Translations under genes and position numbers: made by a program | The notes under the pieces: generated by a model | What the model was told of the DNA's origin: nothing | What the model saw: the letters and a program-made list of their open reading frames with translations, nothing else | Databases searched by the model: none | In this document: one piece after another, positions 1-8,397 of the stretch | Position numbering within the stretch: the first letter of the stretch is position 1 | Layout: each line of letters starts with the position of its first letter | Source of the DNA: Gemmatimonadota bacterium | Lineage (GTDB): Bacteria; Gemmatimonadota; Gemmatimonadetes; Longimicrobiales; Gaopeijiaceae | Direction: 5' to 3' | DNA length: 62,301 nt | Assembly: GCA_022826565.1 (NCBI GenBank) | Contig: JAJDUP010000043.1 | Span: forward strand, 1-62,301

Positions 1-424
1 ACATATCGTGCGACGGGGTCGGGGAAACGGCATTACGACACGCGACCGCGGCGGCGGCAGCCGCAGCGAAAAGCGGGGGTTTAGAAGGGGGCACAGCCCC
101 CTTGGCCAGACCGCCGTGTGTTCAACACGGCGTCGGCTGGCTCCCGGCCACTAACAGGCCGAGAGCCAACTCCCCGGCAAGGGGATCGACCGTGCATCCG
201 ATCACTTTCTCGCGTTCCACCGCCCGATGCTCGGGCCAATGACCCGCCAGCACGCCTGGCGATACACCGCCGAGCCCATTCGCATCCCCGATGCAGGGTT
301 ACCGCCTCGCCTTCAAGAACGTTGACAGGAGATGGGGAGTCCCGTGTATAACACGGACGCTCTGGCGAGGGGTGCTCCGCCCCTTCTTCGCCCCCTCTGT
401 CGCCTTCGCGCCGACAGTTGACGC
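1..424. other. non-coding left edge with hairpins
   Basis: No convincing gene was found here on either strand. Visible structures are a perfect hairpin at 85-103 (7-bp arms AAGGGGG/CCCCCTT, 5-nt loop) and two similar inverted repeats of the form CCGTGT-N-ACACGG at about 114-130 and 343-357. A GGGG...CCCC hairpin near 369-384 lies just past the end of the helicase gene and could act as its terminator, although no T-run follows. A 50-codon open stretch ending near 333 looks faintly protein-like but has no good start or recognisable domain. Confidence 0.5.
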
Positions 425-3400
425 TCAGGTCACCCTGGGCGGTCGCAGCGAGATCCGAAACCGGTTCAGGTCCACCGCGTCGGCATCCTTGTGCCGCACT
501 CTGCGCAGATACTCGACAAGGTCCTCCTGGCGGGGCTGCCCGAAGGCCAGGCGGTAGACGGCGAGGCTGCCGAGCAGACGGGGAAGCTGGTCCACTTCAC
601 TGCTGAAGGGAGGCATGGGAACACGGCGCTCCACGCGGGCGTCGCCATGCTCGAAGATCCAATAGGGTACCAGGTCGCTGGAGTCCGGCGGACGCTCGTC
701 CCTTGCGCGCCTGAACAGGACCTTCCACGGATCGCGGGCGGCGGTTGCACCTCCGTTGCGAGTGCTGCGATAGGCGTCGCCGCCGTACCGTTCTGCCACG
801 TTCTTGCGCACCGCGTGGCCCTTGTAGCGATGAACACGTCCCTCGCGCTGCTCCAGGTCCACGGGGTTGCGCGGCAGGTTCCAGTGGTAGACCGCGTGGC
901 AGTAGGTGTGGAAGTCCAAGCCCTCCTGACCGATTGAGGTGGTGGCGAGGATGAAGGGCCGGAACGGCGAGTTGAACGCCTTCCTCACGGTGTCGGCGCG
1001 CTGCACGCTCTCGCCGCGCTCGCTCTGCAGGTCGCCGAAACGGAGCGCGAAACGGGTGCGCATGTTGAAGGGACTCATCTCGATCGGGGTGCCGGGCCCC
1101 CCGCAGCGGATGTCGTCGATTCGCACCTGCGACGTGCGTATGGACAGCGCCTCGACCATTTCCCTGGAGATGCCGACCACGCGATCCGCGGCCGTACGGC
1201 CCATCAGCCCCAGCGATTCCTCCAGCACGTGCGCGTACTCGTCGAGCACCGCCTGGAGATTCCCGGCGAGGGCGTAACGCAGCACCAGCTCCCAGTACCG
1301 CGTGTGATGATCGCGTGGCCGACGCGGCGTCTGCGCCGGCCGCTCATTCAACTCGTCCTCGAGGGCCCGGACCAGGGAGATGCACTCGGGCATGTTGAAG
1401 GTGCCGCGCAGACCGTGGGCAATGCGAGACGCCCCGGCGAGCAGCTCTGGTGAAGTCGGCGGCACGTCGGCGATGCGCCGGAGCGCCCGGTGCGCGCACA
1501 CGCCCGGGCCGGCGAGCGCCACCAGGGCCAGCACTTCAAACAGGTCTTCGGGCGGAGTGCCCATGGGCTCTCCGAGATCCGGTTGCCCGGCCATTGCGCA
1601 ACCGAACTCGGCAACGTGCCGACGGAACCCCCGGTTTTCGGCACCACCCGAGGTGGCGGAGGGCCAGCCGTCCCCGGCGATCACCCAGTCCCGGACGCCC
1701 GGATGGAGCACGCGGTCGAGCATGGCGGGCGCGACCCAGTACCAGCGCTGGTCCGTCTGGCCGGCCCGAGCCTCGCCGGGCGCATCCGCACGCACGACGA
1801 CGCCGGCATCGTGGAAGCGCCGTCGCAGTCGCTCCATCACCGCCTCGAGAGCCTCGCGGGAGGTAACGGGAGCTCCGCGTTCCCCGGCAAGGCTCAAGGG
1901 ATCTCCGGCTTCGGACAGCGACGGGCTCGGGTAGAACAGCGGCAGAATGTTCATGGCGCCCGGTCGATCCCGCTGCGCGGAGTCGTCTCCCTGCCGGGGC
2001 TCGCCCGAGTCCCTGCCCATGGGAAAGTCCAGCAGGCGGGCGCGGGAGCGGTGGAGTTCCGAGTAGACCGGGTGGTCCGTGCGGCCCGACTCCCGCCCCA
2101 GCATGAGGCGGCCGACCTCGTAGGAACAGAGCGCGGCAATGGCGTCGGGCACCACGTTCCAGGACGAGAAGACGAGAGCCTTGGTGGTCTGGCCGGTGCC
2201 GGCGTACGGACCGCCGGGCTCAAGGTACGGCAGCGCGGGGGGCATCCACATCCACTTCCACTGCCCCTGACCCACCGTCTCATCCAGCAGCTGCCGCAGA
2301 CGGGGGTTGGCAGGCTCGATCGGAGCATACCGCTCCACGGCCTCCCGCTTGAGTAGCGAGGCATCCCCCTCGCGCACGGCCTCCGTCAGCCCGGGCGGCG
2401 GATCCGCGACCCGGTCCCTCAGCCGCTGCTTGAGCTTGTAGCCCCGCATCACGTTGAGCAGGAAGGGGGCCGACTTCCAGTACTGCATGGGGTCGCGGGC
2501 GTTCAAGCTGGCGGCTACGCGGTAGACGGTGCGCGCTTGGCGCAGGTCCTCGGGCCGGAGCGCGGGCTCGGACGGGCATCCGCGAAGCATGGCATCGCTG
2601 TCGGCGGTGGCCCGCACCCGCTCGGTGCGCACCATGTGACGCAGCAGGCGGCCTTCGAGATCGCGGCGCGCTTCCTCCATTTCGACGTTTCCGGCGGCAC
2701 CGTCGAGCAGCCCCAGACGGTAGCGCCGGATGGCCGCGCGCAGCCCCCGCATGGTCTCTTCATCGTCTTCGCAGAGGAACCGGCAGGTGCGCAGGAAGTC
2801 GGCGTAGTGGTCCTCGCCGTCCTCGCCGTAGAGGGTCAGCATCTTGTAGGGCGTGGCCGACAAGAGCAGGACCCGGGTGCGGAGGCCCGCTTCGGGAGCG
2901 GCCCGGTCGTAGTGGAAGTCGAGGAGCTGGCGGGTGAGATGGGCGGCGGGGCTTTCCGAATCCAGGAGGCTGCGGAAGCGCTGGAACTCGTCCAGGATGA
3001 TCAGATCGGGCTCAAGCGCGCGAATGCAGACGCGAGCGAGCATGCCGCGCAACTGTCCGACCATCCAGTACTGGTCGCACGACTCGCCCCGCGCAAATGC
3101 CTCGCAGAAGGCCACAAGCTTGCGGTAGAGTTTGCCGTCCTCTAAGAGCCGGGCGAGGAAGGCGTCGGTGAGGCCGTTGTCGACCGCCGGCAGGTTCCGC
3201 CGCATGTGCGAGCGGTAGCTCTTGTCGCCGACTCCGCACTGGAGGAGCCGGTAGAGGCCGCGCCGGTTGAGCGCGGGAGCGATTCGAGGCAGCGTGCGGA
3301 TCCGCTGATGGTCGGTCGTCCTGGGCGGCTTGGTCGGCCGGGTCCACGCCATGGCAGGCCGCCCGCGCGGGTGGCTGAGCCGCTTGAGCATCTGCCACAG

Positions 3401-3841
3401 GACGAGCCGCTCCTCGATGACTCCACCCCGGTTGGCACGCGTGGTGTTGAGCGATGTGCTCGGGGTGAGACTGATGAAGTTGACCTTGTGCGCATTCAGG
3501 TTGCGCACGTGCGCCGGAAGCAGCGTGAGACGCGACGGCAGCACCGCGTGCGGTAGCCCCTCGACGCTCAGCCGCCGGACGTTCTGGCGCGCGATCGACT
3601 GGTTGGAGCAGATGTACACGATGTCGATCCGGCCCACTCGGTTCCAAAGATGCTCCAGAGTCCGGGCGACGATGCCGCGGGCGACCAGGGTCTTGCCCAG
3701 CCCCACCTCGTCGGCGACCAGGAATCGGTGGGCAGGGTCGTCGTCCAGCCAGAGGCGATTGAAGACGTAGTCCACGGTGCGGCGCTGGAAGTCCTTGAGG
3801 ATGCCGAGCGCCTGGTCCGCGCTGCGCCGGGGATCGCTCAC
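425..3841 (-). CDS. large superfamily 2 helicase of candidate defence cassette
   Basis: Predicted 1138-residue DNA/RNA helicase-type ATPase. Seen: a Q-motif-like FQRRTVDYVF near the N-terminus, Walker A ADEVGLGKTL at about residues 40-55, a DEAH-type box ILDEFQRF at about 280, motif III LLLSATPY at about 327, and the C-terminal RecA motifs SIGQEGLDFH (about 960) and QREGRVHR (about 1000). More than 600 residues separate the two RecA halves, much more than in a minimal helicase, so a large insertion is present. The start chosen is GTG at 3841: it has GGAGG seven bases upstream and overlaps the stop of the PLD gene as GTGA. It is the last gene of a three-gene operon with a PLD nuclease and a DUF6361-type protein. 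The set recalls helicase-plus-PLD restriction-like systems such as DISARM, but the DISARM DUF1998 partner and a methylase are absent. The defence role is inference. Confidence 0.88.
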   Translation of the reverse strand: MSDPRRSADQALGILKDFQRRTVDYVFNRLWLDDDPAHRFLVADEVGLGKTLVARGIVARTLEHLWNRVGRIDIVYICSNQSIARQNVRRLSVEGLPHAVLPSRLTLLPAHVRNLNAHKVNFISLTPSTSLNTTRANRGGVIEERLVLWQMLKRLSHPRGRPAMAWTRPTKPPRTTDHQRIRTLPRIAPALNRRGLYRLLQCGVGDKSYRSHMRRNLPAVDNGLTDAFLARLLEDGKLYRKLVAFCEAFARGESCDQYWMVGQLRGMLARVCIRALEPDLIILDEFQRFRSLLDSESPAAHLTRQLLDFHYDRAAPEAGLRTRVLLLSATPYKMLTLYGEDGEDHYADFLRTCRFLCEDDEETMRGLRAAIRRYRLGLLDGAAGNVEMEEARRDLEGRLLRHMVRTERVRATADSDAMLRGCPSEPALRPEDLRQARTVYRVAASLNARDPMQYWKSAPFLLNVMRGYKLKQRLRDRVADPPPGLTEAVREGDASLLKREAVERYAPIEPANPRLRQLLDETVGQGQWKWMWMPPALPYLEPGGPYAGTGQTTKALVFSSWNVVPDAIAALCSYEVGRLMLGRESGRTDHPVYSELHRSRARLLDFPMGRDSGEPRQGDDSAQRDRPGAMNILPLFYPSPSLSEAGDPLSLAGERGAPVTSREALEAVMERLRRRFHDAGVVVRADAPGEARAGQTDQRWYWVAPAMLDRVLHPGVRDWVIAGDGWPSATSGGAENRGFRRHVAEFGCAMAGQPDLGEPMGTPPEDLFEVLALVALAGPGVCAHRALRRIADVPPTSPELLAGASRIAHGLRGTFNMPECISLVRALEDELNERPAQTPRRPRDHHTRYWELVLRYALAGNLQAVLDEYAHVLEESLGLMGRTAADRVVGISREMVEALSIRTSQVRIDDIRCGGPGTPIEMSPFNMRTRFALRFGDLQSERGESVQRADTVRKAFNSPFRPFILATTSIGQEGLDFHTYCHAVYHWNLPRNPVDLEQREGRVHRYKGHAVRKNVAERYGGDAYRSTRNGGATAARDPWKVLFRRARDERPPDSSDLVPYWIFEHGDARVERRVPMPPFSSEVDQLPRLLGSLAVYRLAFGQPRQEDLVEYLRRVRHKDADAVDLNRFRISLRPPRVT

Positions 3842-5673
3842 GGGTCTGCCTCCAGCGCGGCTTCGAAGGTGGCCCACAACTGCATGAACTCGTCGGGGAT
3901 GATGCCGTCGGCGTCCCCCTCAAGGTCCGACTCGCGCAGGTGTTGGATCAGGCGACGCACCGTGTCCAGTCGCGCGGGGTCGCGGCAGTAGGCTCGCGTC
4001 ATCTCTTCGAGCAATGGAAGGGAGCTGAAGCCGGAGCCTCCGGCGCCCGCTCCGGAACCCCCGTTGATCGTCCCGCTGCTGTCCCGCGAGACTCCGGTGG
4101 TCGCATAGGGGTCGAACGCGCCCAGAAGGAAGAGGATGTAGCGCAGGAAGCCGCGCTGGTTGCGGACCATTCGGCGCGCGATCTCTTCGTTGCGCTCGCG
4201 AACGGGAAATTCGTCGACCGGGACGCACAGAACAAAGACCGCCGGCGCAACCTCGGGATCCTTCTTCCTGAAGGCGACTCTAAAGGCGACGAAGCGGGTG
4301 ACCCGCGCGATGTCCATCGGCGCGAAATCGATATCGCCGCCATTCAGCAGAGGACGACCGTCCGCTGCGCGTTTGCGGGGGAGCGTGATGGGCCAGACGC
4401 CGACCTCAAGGTCGGACGACAGATCGACCGAGTTCGCGCTGCGGAGGCGGAGATGCCAGCGGTCTCCCCCGTCGCCGTCTCCCCGGTAGCAGATCAGGCC
4501 CAGGTCGGCGGCCGCGACCGCTCCGCAGGCATCTTCGAGGATCCTCTTTTTCCGGTCGAGGGCCGGATCGGGGTCGGGGCCGTCCGGCGGAACGAAGTCC
4601 TCCAGTAGCGCCCCGAGTCCGTCATCGCCCAGAAAGGTCTCCGCCGTTCCCAGCGCCTCTGGCCGCCCGACCAACTCCGCCATCACCTCCACGCCGCCGC
4701 TACCGTGATGCGTGGCGTTGATCGACCCCACAAACAGCCGCGTCCGGCCAGCCATCTCGCACAGGTACGCCTTCGCGTGGAGGCTGTCATCCAACAGCTC
4801 GCTCAGGACCAGGCACCGCTCGAAGCGTTCCAGCGCGGCAGGCGCCTGGCGGTGAATGCGCGCCAGCTCCTCGGAGCGGGAGACAAGCGTCGGTGGCGGA
4901 TCGTTCTCGTGCGCCATCTCGAACAGCGCGTTCGGGGTGCAGAACGGCGACATCACCACCAATCGCCGCGACCTCGGAGGCCGCCACTCCTTGAGACCCG
5001 GACCGATGGCGTGCAGGCGGAACTCGTCCACGTGACCCGGGAGCTCCCAGACGGTGCGCTCCACGTCGCTTGCCAGTTCCGCGACCTGGGCGGCGCGGGC
5101 CTCCGGCAGAGCAGGGGACATGCCCGGCAACGCGCGCAGCAGCGCCACCAGCTCCGCGTTCTCCGGCACGGCGTCGCCTCGAGGATGGCCCTGCGCCATT
5201 ACGGACACGTCCCACGAGTGGTCGCCGGTCAGATTGCGGGACATGACGGCCAAGCGGACGAGCCGGCCCGCCCCTCCGTCCGCATTGCCATCGTCCGCCG
5301 ACACGAACCGGAGCACCCACACCTTGGGATGAAAGATGCCGCCGCCGCGGGGCGCAGCCGCGTGCAGCGAGTCTTCCAGCATTGAGTAGAGGATGTTGCT
5401 CCGCCGGGGCGGGTGTATTCCGCCACGCTGATGGAAGATCGTGATCCGGTCGGTCGTTTGCCGCAGTCCGTAGAGGAGCGCCACCGGGTCGGCGAGGAGT
5501 TCGGAATCCGGGCGATCCCCCGCGTGGAGGAGCAGGTGCAACGGCACAGCGAGCAGCATGTCCAGGTTGAGCGAGTACGTGAGCGCCACCGCGCAGTCGA
5601 AGCGACAGCCCGGCGGCGGGGTGAGCGCCCGCGTGTACAGCGTGCGATCCCGATGCGGATCGAGCAGCGTCAT
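3838..5673 (-). CDS. phospholipase D-fold nuclease-like protein
   Basis: 611 residues with two HKD-type half sites typical of the PLD superfamily. The first is FHPKVWVLRF followed by MSRNLTGD near residues 113-140. The second is LHAKAYLCE followed by FVGSINATHHGSG near 293-320. In both, the His-x-Lys and the downstream Asn are in place, which suits an active phosphodiesterase or nuclease fold. PLD domains of this kind accompany helicases in restriction and defence systems, where they may cut DNA. The ATG at 5673 overlaps the stop of the upstream DUF6361-type gene as ATGA, and its own stop overlaps the helicase start as GTGA, so the three proteins are translationally coupled and probably made in fixed ratio. 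A Gly/Ser-rich linker lies near residues 525-545. No signal peptide is seen, so it should act in the cytoplasm. Substrate is unknown. Confidence 0.85.
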   Translation of the reverse strand: MTLLDPHRDRTLYTRALTPPPGCRFDCAVALTYSLNLDMLLAVPLHLLLHAGDRPDSELLADPVALLYGLRQTTDRITIFHQRGGIHPPRRSNILYSMLEDSLHAAAPRGGGIFHPKVWVLRFVSADDGNADGGAGRLVRLAVMSRNLTGDHSWDVSVMAQGHPRGDAVPENAELVALLRALPGMSPALPEARAAQVAELASDVERTVWELPGHVDEFRLHAIGPGLKEWRPPRSRRLVVMSPFCTPNALFEMAHENDPPPTLVSRSEELARIHRQAPAALERFERCLVLSELLDDSLHAKAYLCEMAGRTRLFVGSINATHHGSGGVEVMAELVGRPEALGTAETFLGDDGLGALLEDFVPPDGPDPDPALDRKKRILEDACGAVAAADLGLICYRGDGDGGDRWHLRLRSANSVDLSSDLEVGVWPITLPRKRAADGRPLLNGGDIDFAPMDIARVTRFVAFRVAFRKKDPEVAPAVFVLCVPVDEFPVRERNEEIARRMVRNQRGFLRYILFLLGAFDPYATTGVSRDSSGTINGGSGAGAGGSGFSSLPLLEEMTRAYCRDPARLDTVRRLIQHLRESDLEGDADGIIPDEFMQLWATFEAALEADP

Positions 5674-6845
5674 GCGGAAGCTCCCAGCCCCTCACCCAGC
5701 TCCCGCAGGAACCGGCGCACCACCGGCCAGCGGTACCTCAGCCGGTACATCCCCGACCCCCCTCCCCACTCAGCCAGCATCTTCTCGTTGCGGAAGCGCG
5801 AACGCACGCCCTTGAGCGCCTTCTCGCGGCGGCGAACCAGCGTGGCCGCTTCAGAGTCGTCGGCCGGAGCGCCATGTTCCTGCACATCAAGAACACCCGC
5901 CTTGACCAAAGCCATCCACTCGCTGACGAATGCCCTCGTGCCGTGGTTGATTCGTGCGCTGAGGGCGACGGTCGCCCAGAAGTCGTCCACCGACCAGGCC
6001 GCCAGCGCCGAACGATCCAGCCCCCGCGACCACTTCGCCAGCTGGCCCTCGTAGTGGGCGGCCTTGTCTTCGCTGGCCGGCCGTTCCACGCCTCGCGTCC
6101 CGGCATGGACCCTCCGCGCCAGCAGCAGGTTGTAGAGCACCGGCGCGCCGTAGATCACCTCGGAGAACAGCCGGGCATGCTCCACCTGCTCCTTGTGCTC
6201 GGGCGCAAAATCCGCGTAACCCGGATGCTCCCATACGAAGCCGCACCCGTCCGCTTCCCCGGCGTTCTTCGCCCTCACCTGCCTGAAGAGGTGCGCCAGC
6301 AGGCTTTGCGGCAGCGACTGCGCCACCCGGTCCTGCAAATACTCCGCCTCGGTTGCGGTGAGCGACAGCGTGTCCAGCTTCGGAAACCCGCGAGGGGGCG
6401 TCGGCAGCCCTGCATGCCACGTCCGCGCCCCATTGCCGCTGCCAGCGGCGCGCAACCGCAACCCCCAGGCATCGCCCAGTCCGAAGTACCAGCTCGGGAG
6501 CCCCTTGAGCCTGCGTCCGGAGCGCCTTCCGTACACGCCGTCCTCGGTCGTCGCCCACAAGTGCTCAAGCACGTCCAGCTCGCGCTCCCTGCCCAGTCGC
6601 CAGAAGTCGCCGCGGGGCATCCTCTCCCGTTCCAGCGCGCGATAGACCCACGGCACTATGAGCGAGAAGCGCAGCCGCGTCTGGGCGGTGTTGGTTCCGG
6701 GGAACAGCAGGTTGGAAAAGGCGTCGCGGATCGTGCCCAGTCCCATCTCGTCGCGGGATCCCGGCTGGCTGAAGAGGCCAAGCAGTTCGTGGACCCGGTT
6801 GCGGGCCTCTTGATCTTGGTCAATCCACGCGAGAGTGAAGGTCAT
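5670..6845 (-). CDS. DUF6361-type protein, first gene of candidate defence cassette
   Basis: 391 residues. The N-terminus, with W at position 8, then DELGLGT-like (here DEMGLGTIRDAF), LLFPGTNTAQTR and the hydrophobic SLIVPWVYRALER, matches my memory of the DUF6361 family, whose biochemical function is not known. The protein is soluble, with no membrane segment or signal peptide. It is the promoter-proximal gene of the operon with the PLD protein and the helicase, and its stop overlaps the PLD start by ATGA. In related loci I recall DUF6361 genes beside helicase and PLD genes, which suggests a sensor or specificity role, but this is inference. The ATG at 6845 has no clear Shine-Dalgarno sequence. 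The family assignment rests on pattern memory, not a search. Confidence 0.75.
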   Translation of the reverse strand: MTFTLAWIDQDQEARNRVHELLGLFSQPGSRDEMGLGTIRDAFSNLLFPGTNTAQTRLRFSLIVPWVYRALERERMPRGDFWRLGRERELDVLEHLWATTEDGVYGRRSGRRLKGLPSWYFGLGDAWGLRLRAAGSGNGARTWHAGLPTPPRGFPKLDTLSLTATEAEYLQDRVAQSLPQSLLAHLFRQVRAKNAGEADGCGFVWEHPGYADFAPEHKEQVEHARLFSEVIYGAPVLYNLLLARRVHAGTRGVERPASEDKAAHYEGQLAKWSRGLDRSALAAWSVDDFWATVALSARINHGTRAFVSEWMALVKAGVLDVQEHGAPADDSEAATLVRRREKALKGVRSRFRNEKMLAEWGGGSGMYRLRYRWPVVRRFLRELGEGLGASA

Positions 6846-7407
6846 GCAGGCATCGTGGCCCGTATCAGGAGGGCGAGGGCAGAAATATGGGAGTAGCGGG
6901 CGCGCAGCATACCGATACGGATCGGATCGGATCTTGGCGATGAAACGCCGCTCTTACGATGGGAGTAATCGGAGTCCACTGTCGCATCGCCCGTTCGGGG
7001 AGGTTCGAGGATGTCGCGAAGGTCGGTTCGCCTGAGCGCCTACGATACAACCCTAGAAAATAGCGATTGAATTCTGATCTGTCGCCGACTCGACCCGATG
7101 AAACGGCCCAGTTGGGCGAAAACTCAACGATGAACCCAGCGCGTGCCTCGCGCCCGGCCCCACACCCCGGCGCGGCGCTCCGGCAGGTCGGCCCGCCGAT
7201 GCTTCGGACTACCGAGCCTTCAGGACGTGAACGCGGTCGCCTTCCGGCACCCTTGGCGAAGTGGCGGCATGGATGCGCGAGTCCCGCCATTCAGTGCGTT
7301 TTTCCCGCTTTGGCGGTACGGTCCAGCAGGGTCCGGTACCAACGGCAGGAAACGCAGATCGTGCAGTCCTGGTTGACTTTAGACGATTTCCTGCCCCAAT
7401 TCAGACC
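6846..7407. other. non-coding gap upstream of the cassette
   Basis: 562 bases without a supported gene. It should hold the promoter of the minus-strand cassette, but no convincing -35/-10 pair was found. A short run of GGATC repeats lies at about 6919-6935. A 141-codon minus-strand open frame spans 6865-7290 but is compositionally odd (Arg/Pro/Ser-rich), has no recognisable domain and is not called. A non-coding RNA or a decayed gene here cannot be excluded. Confidence 0.4.
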
Positions 7408-8322
7408 TTAGGCGCTCCGCCGGGCCGGCGCCTGGCCGGGTCGCGACGCCCGCCGCAGGAGCATGTCGAGCGCGATCGCGGGAACGACCAGCAGCAGGGG
7501 GAACTCCGGCGGCACCATCCGATCCACGTCGCGCAGGATGGGCGCAAGCAGCGGCTCCGCGGGGAACAGCGGGAGCACCCACATCATAACCAGCGTCATT
7601 CCCGTGTAGACCACCGCCGCCCAGGTCGCCGGCCAGCGGAGGCGTCCAGTCCGGGCCACCGCGAACAGCACCAGCGGGTAAACTCCCGCCGAGATCATGT
7701 GGAACACGGGACCGCGCCAGTCGTTCGGCATCGAGTATTCCATCATGAGCACCGCGAGGGTCAGCAGGAGCAAACCCGCACTGAAGGCGTAGGCGAACCC
7801 CAGCAGGCGCCGCCCGCGCTCCGATGCCCGGTTCTGCCATGACAGAGCCATCAGCATGGCCCCCAGCTGGATCGCGCAGATGCCCATGGCGAGCACGACA
7901 TGGGGTGGACTCAGGATCTCGACATCGAGTCCGTAGGCGTTGTGCCACCAGTCGTCGAAGGGCGCGGAGGTGAGCATCGCGATCGTGCCCCAGATCGCCA
8001 CCCAGGCTCCGAGCGGCGCGCGAAAGCCCCACATCCGCACCGAGCGCCCGACTTCGGTTCCGGAGCCGGCGAACGTCGTCTTCAGCGCCAGCCATCCGCA
8101 GGACAGCCCCGCCGCCAGGCCGCCCGCGTAGATCGCGAGGTGTGCCGGCGTCCAGAAGGTGTCGCGGCCGATCGTGCGGTGCCACGAGATGTCCCAGATG
8201 ATCCCGACGATCACGCTGGTGGACGCGAACAGGACGGCGGTCAGGTACCAGGGGATGCGACTCGCGTTTTCGCCTTCAAGTGTCCGGTTCATCAGCCGCC
8301 AATGGCTCCGGGAGCTGTGCAC
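7408..8322 (-). CDS. polytopic membrane protein of unknown function
   Basis: Up to 304 residues from GTG 8322, or 294 from ATG 8292. Neither start has a strong ribosome site. About eight hydrophobic segments are visible, starting with YLTAVLFASTSVIVGIIW and ending with FPLLLVVPAIALDMLL. Conserved-looking soluble patches are WDISWHRTIGRDTFWTPAHL and DDWWHNAYGLDV...SPPHV, which contain several His, Asp and Trp residues that could bind a metal or haem. I recall similar proteins in Acidobacteriota and Bacteroidota that run to 500 residues or more, so this copy may lack its C-terminal half. It ends in a short Arg/Pro-rich tail before the 562-bp gap. No function is assigned. An AT-rich inverted repeat lies directly upstream. 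Confidence 0.7.
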   Translation of the reverse strand: MHSSRSHWRLMNRTLEGENASRIPWYLTAVLFASTSVIVGIIWDISWHRTIGRDTFWTPAHLAIYAGGLAAGLSCGWLALKTTFAGSGTEVGRSVRMWGFRAPLGAWVAIWGTIAMLTSAPFDDWWHNAYGLDVEILSPPHVVLAMGICAIQLGAMLMALSWQNRASERGRRLLGFAYAFSAGLLLLTLAVLMMEYSMPNDWRGPVFHMISAGVYPLVLFAVARTGRLRWPATWAAVVYTGMTLVMMWVLPLFPAEPLLAPILRDVDRMVPPEFPLLLVVPAIALDMLLRRASRPGQAPARRSA

Positions 8323-8333
8323 ATAAAATCAAC

Positions 8334-8374
8334 ATGTAATGTCAACTTGTCATATTGTAAGGCCAACATTACAT
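8334..8374. promoter_or_regulatory. AT-rich inverted repeat, probable operator
   Basis: ATGTAATGT at 8334-8342 and its exact reverse complement ACATTACAT at 8366-8374 are separated by 23 bases. A degenerate direct repeat (TCAAC..GT.AT) overlaps the left arm. The island is strikingly AT-rich for this region and lies between two minus-strand genes, just upstream of the membrane protein start. It fits a dimeric repressor or activator site, but the regulator is unknown. Confidence 0.5.
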
Positions 8375-8397
8375 CATTTGCTTCGCGCCGGATTCGT

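Noticed and set aside
6865..7290. 141-codon minus-strand frame upstream of the defence cassette
   Set aside because: No recognisable domain, skewed composition and no ribosome site.
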